From NCBI GenBank assembly GCA_002353835.1, contig DEKL01000086.1, positions 2,789-9,525 of the forward strand: DNA of 6,737 bases, read 5' to 3'. Position numbers and translations under genes: made by a program. This document shows positions 1 through 4,698 of this stretch, one piece after another. The notes beneath the pieces were generated by a model. That model saw nothing but the letters and a program-made list of their open reading frames with translations. It had not been told where the DNA came from and searched no databases. Within the stretch, counting starts at the first letter, position 1. Each line of letters starts with the position of its first letter. The stretch is from Alphaproteobacteria bacterium UBA2723 (GTDB taxonomy: Bacteria; Pseudomonadota; Alphaproteobacteria; RF32; CAG-239).

Positions 1-1782
1 TATGACGGCGAAGAGCAAGAGCCGATGGTTATGCCTGCCGCCGTACCGAATTTACTCTGCAACGGCTCAGCCGGTATTGCCGTCGGTATGGCCACCAACA
101 TTCCGCCGCATAACTTAGGCGAAGTGGCAGACGCCTTGCAATATATGATAAAAAATCCCGAATGTGAAATAAAAGACCTGATTAAATATGTTAAAGGACC
201 GGATTTTCCGACCGGTGGTTTAATTATTGCTGATAATCAGGCGATTTTAGATGCTTATACACACGGCAAAGGTTATTTCCGCATTCGCGCCAAGTGGGAA
301 AAGGAAGACTTGGGCAAAGGGCAATATCAAATTGTGGTTACCGAGATTCCGTATCAGGTTATCAAATCTAAGTTAATAGAAAAAATCGCTCAGCTTTTGG
401 AAGACAAGAAATTACCGCTATTGGCTGATGTCAGAGATGAATCCGCACATGATGTGCGCATTGTTTTAGAGCCGAAAAACCGCACGGTTGATGCCAATTT
501 ATTGATGGAACACCTATTTAAGCAGACAGAACTGGAGGTTCGTTTTGCCATGAACATGAACGTTTTGTCATCAGACGGTGTGCCGAAGGTGATGAGCTTA
601 AAAGAAGTTTTAAGAGAATATCTTGACCACCGCCATCTTGTGCTTATCAGAAAGAGCAAATATCGCTTAGATAAGATTATGGCAAGGCTTGAGATATTAT
701 CCGGCTATTTGGTTGCTTATTTGAACTTAGATGAAGTTATCCGCATTATCAGAGAAGAAGATGATGCCAAACAAGCTTTGATGAAAAAGTTTAAGCTGAC
801 CGAAAATCAGACTGAAGCCATACTAAACATGAAACTGCGTAATCTGCGTAAACTGGAAGAAGAAGAAATCCGCGCCGAGTTTGATGAGCTGACCGAAGAA
901 AAGAACGGTTTGGAAGCCTTGCTCGGAGATGAAAGTTTACGCATGCAAAAGCTCTCCGAAGAAATTACTTTGATGAAAGAAAAATTCGGTAAGAAAACTG
1001 TTTTAGGCAGACGCAAGAGTCAGTTTATGGACCAACCGGAAGATGTGGAAATTACCACCGAAGTCTTTGTTGAAAAAGAGCCCATTACTGTTATTCTTTC
1101 CGAAAAAGGGTGGATTAGGAGTATGAAAGGCTATATTCCGTTAAATGAAGACTTTAAGTTTAAGGAAGATGACGGTTTACAATGTGCGATCCATGCCTTT
1201 ACCACCGATAAGATTGTTTTATTGGATACCACCGGTAAATTCTTTAACATTAACGCCCATGAGATACCATCGGGCAGAGGTTTCGGACAACCGGTCAGGT
1301 TAATGGCGGAATTAGGGGTAAATGATAATATCTGCGCCATGTTTGTCTTTGAAAAAGGCGCCAAATATATTATTGCCTCAGACTTAGGTTATGGCTTTAT
1401 CATTGACGAAGGTCACATTATAACCCAAACCAGAAACGGCAGAAAGATATTTAACTTAGCGGAAAAAGAAACCGCCGCCTTTTGTAAAAAGATAGTGGGT
1501 GACATGGTTGCGGTTGTCGGTGAAAACAGAAAGTTATTGGTGTTCCCGCTAGAAGAAATTCCGACCATGGCCAGAGGACACGGTGTCCGTTTACAGAAGT
1601 ATCAGGGTAATGGTAAGATGACAGACATTCAGACCTTCAAGAAGGAAGATGGTTTTCAATATAACCGTTCCGGCGGTGTTGCCAATGAAAAAGAATTGCT
1701 GACATGGTTAGGACACAGAGCGCAAGTTGGCAGATTAGTCCCGTTCGGTTTCCCGAAGAGCAACAAGTTTTTCAAGGAATAA
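1..1782 (+). CDS. parC: DNA topoisomerase IV subunit A (ParC), C-terminal 593 residues
   Basis: ParC is the DNA-breaking and rejoining subunit of topoisomerase IV, which works with ParE in the cytoplasm to unlink daughter chromosomes. The frame is open from base 1, so the gene begins upstream. By comparison with GyrA/ParC about 140-160 residues are missing, including the catalytic tyrosine and the quinolone-resistance region. Visible in order (window residues) are: the YDGEEQEP start and NGSAGIAVGMATNIPPHNL of the breakage-reunion domain (1-40); the tower region and long coiled-coil arm rich in Glu/Lys/Arg/Leu (about 200-320); and a beta-pinwheel C-terminal domain (about 355-560) with SEKGWIRSMKG and IPSGRGFGQPVRLM. 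The protein ends in AQVGRLVPFGFPKSNKFFKE. The absence of a canonical QRRGGKG GyrA box and the alphaproteobacterial ParC-type tail argue for ParC over GyrA. The stop is TAA at 1780-1782, followed by structured DNA and two terminators. The family call is secure; the exact N-terminus cannot be seen. Confidence 0.95.
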   Translation, partial: YDGEEQEPMVMPAAVPNLLCNGSAGIAVGMATNIPPHNLGEVADALQYMIKNPECEIKDLIKYVKGPDFPTGGLIIADNQAILDAYTHGKGYFRIRAKWEKEDLGKGQYQIVVTEIPYQVIKSKLIEKIAQLLEDKKLPLLADVRDESAHDVRIVLEPKNRTVDANLLMEHLFKQTELEVRFAMNMNVLSSDGVPKVMSLKEVLREYLDHRHLVLIRKSKYRLDKIMARLEILSGYLVAYLNLDEVIRIIREEDDAKQALMKKFKLTENQTEAILNMKLRNLRKLEEEEIRAEFDELTEEKNGLEALLGDESLRMQKLSEEITLMKEKFGKKTVLGRRKSQFMDQPEDVEITTEVFVEKEPITVILSEKGWIRSMKGYIPLNEDFKFKEDDGLQCAIHAFTTDKIVLLDTTGKFFNINAHEIPSGRGFGQPVRLMAELGVNDNICAMFVFEKGAKYIIASDLGYGFIIDEGHIITQTRNGRKIFNLAEKETAAFCKKIVGDMVAVVGENRKLLVFPLEEIPTMARGHGVRLQKYQGNGKMTDIQTFKKEDGFQYNRSGGVANEKELLTWLGHRAQVGRLVPFGFPKSNKFFKE

Positions 1783-1860
1783 CGGCAACAAGTTGCCCGC
1801 CCCGCGCGTAGCGGCACCCGCTGTGCAAGCGACAGCCGCAAGGCTGTTCAGGCGCATATG
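1783..1860. other. GC-rich block of three consecutive hairpins after parC
   Basis: This stretch starts directly after the parC stop. It is about 68% G+C (53 of 78 bases counted) between much more AT-rich neighbours. Three dyads follow one another. The first is GGCAAC/GTTGCC (1784-1789 and 1792-1797, 2-nt gap). The second is a 9-bp stem with two G-U pairs (1806-1814 and 1818-1826, loop CAC). The third is ACAGCC/GGCTGT (1832-1837 and 1842-1847) closed by a GCAA tetraloop of the stable GNRA type. A 10-bp direct repeat, GCAACAAGTT, occurs at 1760-1769 in the parC end and again at 1785-1794. A further 6-bp arm, AGGCGC (1850-1855), can pair with GCGCCT (1914-1919) beyond the first terminator. The block could be a small dispersed palindromic repeat inserted here, or a structured parC 3' UTR. 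No RNA family was recognised and it does not look like a tRNA. Confidence 0.55.
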
Positions 1861-1866
1861 GCAAAA

Positions 1867-1911
1867 ATAAAAATTTAAGGCGAGGTTAAAAACTTCGCCT
1901 TAAATTTTTAT
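1867..1911. terminator. Bidirectional intrinsic terminator after parC
   Basis: A perfect 17-bp inverted repeat (1867-1883 and 1895-1911) continues inward through a G-U pair and three more pairs to an AAA loop at 1888-1890, giving about 21 bp. The GC-rich core GGCGA/TCGCC is flanked by an A-rich left arm and a T-rich right arm, so transcripts from either strand form a stem followed by a U-rich run. On the + strand it lies 84 bases after the parC stop and probably ends the parC transcript. On the - strand it would act as a second stop for the small gene that ends at 1987. Confidence 0.88.
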
Positions 1912-1929
1912 ACGCGCCTTTTAAACAAA

Positions 1930-1972
1930 TAAAAAAACGTCTTATTTCCTTAACGGGTAAGACGTTTTTTTA
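1930..1972. terminator. Second bidirectional intrinsic terminator
   Basis: A perfect 15-bp inverted repeat (1930-1944 and 1958-1972) has core ACGTCTTA/TAAGACGT and seven A on the left and seven T on the right. It is a textbook intrinsic terminator on both strands. It sits 14 bases beyond the stop of the minus-strand small gene, which makes it that gene's primary terminator and a back-up for parC. A second terminator this close supports real transcription entering from both sides. Confidence 0.9.
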
Positions 1973-1986
1973 ATCACTAAAAATTG

Positions 1987-2184
1987 TCAAATACAGTAGA
2001 AGATACCGGCACCGATGCCAAAGGTTGCTACGACAAACATAACGATTGCCCCCAAACAACCATCTCCGCTACCATTGTCATTAGAACGGTTTTGCCAACC
2101 TTCATCCCGACGACCGTAAAACTTCTCATACTTCTCCAGGGCAAGCGCAGCTCTCTCGCTATCGCTCAATAAATCTTTACTCAT
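1987..2184 (-). CDS. Small single-span membrane protein, unknown function (65 aa)
   Basis: I do not recognise this protein. The N-terminal half (residues 1-35) is charged and probably helical (LSDSERAALALEKYEKFYG). It is followed by a short Asn/Ser/Gly/Asp linker (about 32-42) and one hydrophobic segment (about 43-63) ending almost at the C-terminus. That layout is typical of a tail-anchored inner-membrane protein with a cytoplasmic N-terminus. Cysteines at 43 and 64 bracket the membrane segment, which ends in a Gly-rich GIGAG. ATG at 2184 is preferred; a GTG at 2190 would add two residues (Met-Cys). Neither start has a visible Shine-Dalgarno sequence, which lowers confidence. Support comes from a plausible promoter upstream, a strong terminator 14 bases after the TGA stop, and a sensible protein composition. 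The 62-codon frame opposite it begins at a TTG with no ribosome site and is taken as a shadow. Confidence 0.65.
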   Translation of the reverse strand: MSKDLLSDSERAALALEKYEKFYGRRDEGWQNRSNDNGSGDGCLGAIVMFVVATFGIGAGIFYCI

Positions 2185-2233
2185 ACACACAATGATTTAG
2201 ATTACATAAATGTTGTTAAAATTCGCAACAGGT

Positions 2234-2261
2234 AGTTTAGACAAAAATAATCAAAAGTCAA
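2234..2261 (-). promoter_or_regulatory. Candidate sigma70 promoter for the small membrane protein
   Basis: Reading the minus strand, TTGACT (2261-2256, 5 of 6 to the -35 consensus) is followed by 16 bases and TAAACT (2239-2234, 4 of 6 to the -10). Transcription would start near 2227, leaving a leader of about 43 bases before ATG 2184. The -35 lies inside a dyad, AAAAGT-CA-ACTTTT (2253-2266), which could be an operator. The call rests on motif match and spacing only. Confidence 0.4.
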
Positions 2262-2289
2262 CTTTTTTTTAAATCCTTTTGCTAATTTC

Positions 2290-2318
2290 TTGACAAGCTC
2301 TTCCCTGCCCCTTATACT
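2290..2318 (+). promoter_or_regulatory. Near-consensus sigma70 promoter for pheA
   Basis: TTGACA (2290-2295) is a perfect -35 hexamer. A 17-base spacer separates it from TATACT (2313-2318), which matches 5 of 6 bases of the -10. Transcription should start near 2325, about 27 bases before the pheA ATG. The leader is too short for a leader peptide plus attenuator, so classical phenylalanine attenuation is not encoded here. Confidence 0.85.
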
Positions 2319-2351
2319 CCACCGCAGTTTATTTAAGAAAAGGAATAAAAA

Positions 2352-3185
2352 ATGCAGAAAATCACATTTCAGGGTGCCTTAGGGGCATACTCACATATCG
2401 CCTGTACAGAGCTTTTTCCGAATGCCGAATATATCGCCTCTGATACCTTTGAGCAAGCTATGGAACTCGTTGATAACGGCGAGGCGGATTATGCCGTCAT
2501 ACCGGTAGAAAACTCCAATGCCGGCAGGGTTTCCGATGTGCATTTTTTATTGCCGCAGACGGATTTAACCATTTTAGGCGAACATTTTTTGCGTGTGGAA
2601 CATCAGCTCTTAGCTTTACCGGAAGCCAAACTTGAAGATATTGAAGCCGCAGCATCGCACCCGCAGGCCTTAGCCCAATGTTCCGAATTCTTAAAAAAAC
2701 ATCAGATTAAGGCTCTGTCCCGCATTGATACCGCAAAATCATGCGAGCGCATTGTTGAAATGCAGGATAAAACGCGTGCCGCCATCGCTTCAAAATTGGC
2801 CGCCAAAATCTATGGCTTAAATATTCTGGCTTCAAACATAGAAAACGAAAATAACAATACTACCCGTTTTCTGATTATGGGCAAAGAAAAACAAATGCCT
2901 AAAGACGACGGCTCCAAATTTATTACCTCGCTTGTTTTTAAGGTAAAAAACATTCCTGCCGCTTTGTATAAAACTTTAGGCGGTTTTGCCACTAACGGGG
3001 TTAACATTACCAAGCTTGAAAGCTATGTTATCGGCGGTAATTTTGTTTCCGCACAGTTTTATATTGAAATTGAAGCACATCCGGAATCAAAAGAATTTAA
3101 GCTTGCTTTTGAGGAATTGAAGTTTTATTCCGAAAGTATTCACTTCTTAGGCACCTATAAAGCGCACCCCAGAAGATATTTATAA
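2352..3185 (+). CDS. pheA: Prephenate dehydratase, monofunctional with ACT domain
   Basis: This cytoplasmic enzyme converts prephenate to phenylpyruvate with loss of water and CO2, the step that commits to phenylalanine. The 277 residues match the usual length of the stand-alone enzyme, and there is no chorismate mutase domain. Visible in order are FQGALGAYSHIA (6-17), IPVENSNAGRV (50-60), SHPQALAQC (102-110), and the catalytic TRF at Thr171-Arg172-Phe173, preceded by AAIASKLAAKIYGL. The ACT domain spans about 188-271, with the loop NGVNITKLESY (215-225). The ESRP phenylalanine-binding motif of the E. coli protein reads ESYV here, a variant I recall as common in alphaproteobacteria. Feedback control through the ACT domain is therefore likely but not proven. 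The start at 2352 has AGGA at 2341-2344, seven bases upstream, and sits behind a strong promoter. The stop directly abuts the stop of the convergent kinase gene. Confidence 0.95.
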   Translation: MQKITFQGALGAYSHIACTELFPNAEYIASDTFEQAMELVDNGEADYAVIPVENSNAGRVSDVHFLLPQTDLTILGEHFLRVEHQLLALPEAKLEDIEAAASHPQALAQCSEFLKKHQIKALSRIDTAKSCERIVEMQDKTRAAIASKLAAKIYGLNILASNIENENNNTTRFLIMGKEKQMPKDDGSKFITSLVFKVKNIPAALYKTLGGFATNGVNITKLESYVIGGNFVSAQFYIEIEAHPESKEFKLAFEELKFYSESIHFLGTYKAHPRRYL

Positions 3186-4610
3186 TTAAGCGTTCCAAAC
3201 AACCGGCAAATAAACCGTAAAAGTGGTTACGCCGTCAACCGAGGTTATAACCATATTACCTCTGTGACGCTTAATAATCTGCGAGGCAATGGAAAGCCCC
3301 AGGCCGGTACCCTTGATATTTTTGTTTTTATGTTCTTGCAAGCGATAGAAACGCTCGGTTAAGCGAGCAAGTTCATCTTCACTGACTTTAACCCCGATAT
3401 TGGTAACGGCAATCTCCACCGCTTCGCCTTTGGCAACCTCATAAAAGCGGTGCGACGGTATGCTTTGAGCTTTTTGCGTCGTTACGCTGATTTCTGTATC
3501 CGGCGTGGCATATTTCACGGCATTGCCGATTAAATTTTGTAAAACTTGCGTTATTTGGTGTTCGTCGGCAACAATATGCGGCAAGCGTGCCAAAGAGGTA
3601 TTAAGTTTCAGATTGCTCTCTTTCATCTTAAGCGCCATTGCGGTTTTAATTTCACGAATTATCGTATTAACATTGACTTTATCTTCCGGCGGAGTATCAA
3701 CCGTTAATTCAATCTTTGAAAGAGATAATAAATCCTCTATCAAAGCCGACATATATGCCGTTTGCTCGCCAATAACTTTCAAGAATTTTTCTCTGGCACG
3801 TTCATCATCCTTGGCCGTTGTCTGCAATGTCTCAATAAAACCGGAAATAATGGATAACGGCGTTCTTAACTCATGGCTGGCATTGGCCACAAAATCTTGC
3901 TGCATCTGCTCAAGCTGCAACATTTTTTTCATATCATAAAAAGAGATAACAACCACCACTTCCCCTTTAGCGAACCATGGTAACGTTGTCATATTGATGT
4001 AAAACTTCGGCTTTCCCTTAACAGAATTAAGAGTTAAACGCATATCTTCGCGCCTGCTTTCCAAACTTAACACCTTTTGCAGTGAAGTCTTAAAACCCGC
4101 CTCGTTGATAATCTCAAAAACATCACGATTAGAAAGATTTACTTCAAAAAGCTGTCTCACGGCACGGTTAGCACCGATAATATGCCCTTCTTTATCTACC
4201 ATTAACAATGGCTCAGGCAAAGTATCCAACACCGCCGCATCAGAAAGCGTACGGTTTTCAAGCATTTCTATTTTATCCCCCCAAAACTTATGCATGGAGT
4301 TAATCGCCTCGGTCAAAGCGCGTGTTTCTTTTTCCGTCATATTTTTAAGTAACGCTTCTTCCGAAACACCGGACGAGAGATTTTGAATATACTTTTTAAT
4401 CTGTTGCAATTCCGCCGACATCGGTAACAGAAAAACCGTATTAAAAAATAAGATACACATATAGCACCCTAATGCCAACGGGATGGATAGTAAATCAAAC
4501 ATACCTAAAATCAAAAAGATTAACCCGGCAGGAACGGAAAGCACTAACACGCGCAACGCAAAGCCGGAATTTTTATCAACGCCTAAAATTTCATCATCTT
4601 GATTTATCAT
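3186..4610 (-). CDS. Membrane sensor histidine kinase, PhoR-like
   Basis: This is a two-component sensor that autophosphorylates on histidine and passes the phosphate to a response regulator, here unknown. The 474 residues begin with two hydrophobic spans (about 18-40 and 43-64) joined by only a few residues, so there is no periplasmic sensing domain. A PAS-like domain follows (about 122-225, LPEPLLMVDKEGHIIGANRA). The phosphoacceptor helix is DFVANASHELRTPL with His246. The ATPase domain has the N box NLIGNAVKYA (Asn363), an F box ERFYRL (419-424), and an intact G2 box GTGLGL (434-439). Its G1 box is unusual, reading N404-I-G-V-K-V instead of DxGxGI. The order TM-TM-PAS-HisKA-HATPase resembles PhoR, the phosphate sensor, but no phoB, pst or phoU gene is in view, so no symbol is given. 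ATG 4610 has no clear Shine-Dalgarno sequence. It is kept because the frame gives a sensible short cytoplasmic N-terminus ahead of the first membrane span. The gene stands alone, divergent from mutS. Confidence 0.9.
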   Translation of the reverse strand: MINQDDEILGVDKNSGFALRVLVLSVPAGLIFLILGMFDLLSIPLALGCYMCILFFNTVFLLPMSAELQQIKKYIQNLSSGVSEEALLKNMTEKETRALTEAINSMHKFWGDKIEMLENRTLSDAAVLDTLPEPLLMVDKEGHIIGANRAVRQLFEVNLSNRDVFEIINEAGFKTSLQKVLSLESRREDMRLTLNSVKGKPKFYINMTTLPWFAKGEVVVVISFYDMKKMLQLEQMQQDFVANASHELRTPLSIISGFIETLQTTAKDDERAREKFLKVIGEQTAYMSALIEDLLSLSKIELTVDTPPEDKVNVNTIIREIKTAMALKMKESNLKLNTSLARLPHIVADEHQITQVLQNLIGNAVKYATPDTEISVTTQKAQSIPSHRFYEVAKGEAVEIAVTNIGVKVSEDELARLTERFYRLQEHKNKNIKGTGLGLSIASQIIKRHRGNMVITSVDGVTTFTVYLPVVWNA

Positions 4611-4625
4611 TAGTATATCTCAAAA

Positions 4626-4655
4626 ATTATCGTGGACTAACAAATATATTGTAAG
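4626..4655 (-). promoter_or_regulatory. Weak candidate promoter for the kinase gene
   Basis: On the minus strand CTTACA (4655-4650, 4 of 6) is followed by 18 bases and GATAAT (4631-4626, 5 of 6). A start near 4619 would leave a leader of only about nine bases before ATG 4610. That fits the lack of a Shine-Dalgarno sequence but makes the call tentative. It overlaps the mutS promoter on the other strand. Confidence 0.22.
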
Positions 4656-4661
4656 TATAAT
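4633..4661 (+). promoter_or_regulatory. Sigma70 promoter for mutS
   Basis: TGGACT (4633-4638, 4 of 6 to the -35) is followed by a 17-base spacer and a perfect TATAAT -10 (4656-4661). The predicted start near 4668 gives a leader of about 31 bases to ATG 4699. An inverted repeat at 4653-4673 overlaps the -10 and the predicted start point. Confidence 0.68.
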
Positions 4662-4673
4662 CCGCTCATACTT
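4653..4673. repeat. Inverted repeat over the mutS -10 and start point
   Basis: AAGTAT (4653-4658) and ATACTT (4668-4673) form a perfect 6-bp dyad with a 9-base spacer. The centre-to-centre distance is 15 bases, wider than one helical turn. Its position over the -10 of mutS could allow repression, but six AT-rich base pairs also arise by chance. Confidence 0.35.
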
Positions 4674-4698
4674 TAGATTTGGTTAATGAAGACAGACA

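Noticed and set aside
1783..1878. An open frame of 31 codons continues in the parC frame after its TAA stop, ending at TAA 1876-1878, and could be a read-through tail rich in Arg and Lys.
   Set aside because: At about 68% G+C stops are rare. I estimate better than even odds that such a stretch stays open by chance. The stop context (TAA followed by C) is not a strong read-through signal, and hairpins explain the block better.
1858..1878. Mini-ORF ATG to TAA encoding six residues within the parC 3' region.
   Set aside because: It is too short, has no ribosome site, and overlaps the terminator stem.
1984..2172. Plus-strand frame of 62 codons opposite the small membrane protein.
   Set aside because: It begins at TTG with no Shine-Dalgarno sequence and no promoter, and it lies just after two terminators on that strand. 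Its composition looks like an antisense shadow.
3505..3939. Plus-strand frame of 144 codons inside the kinase gene.
   Set aside because: It is antisense to the well-supported kinase domain (HisKA and ATPase motifs), with low-complexity Ser/Ile/Cys-rich composition and no ribosome site.
4612..4617. TATACT on the minus strand just before the kinase ATG as a -10 box.
   Set aside because: It would place the transcript start inside the coding region, downstream of ATG 4610, and no good -35 lies at 16-18 bases.
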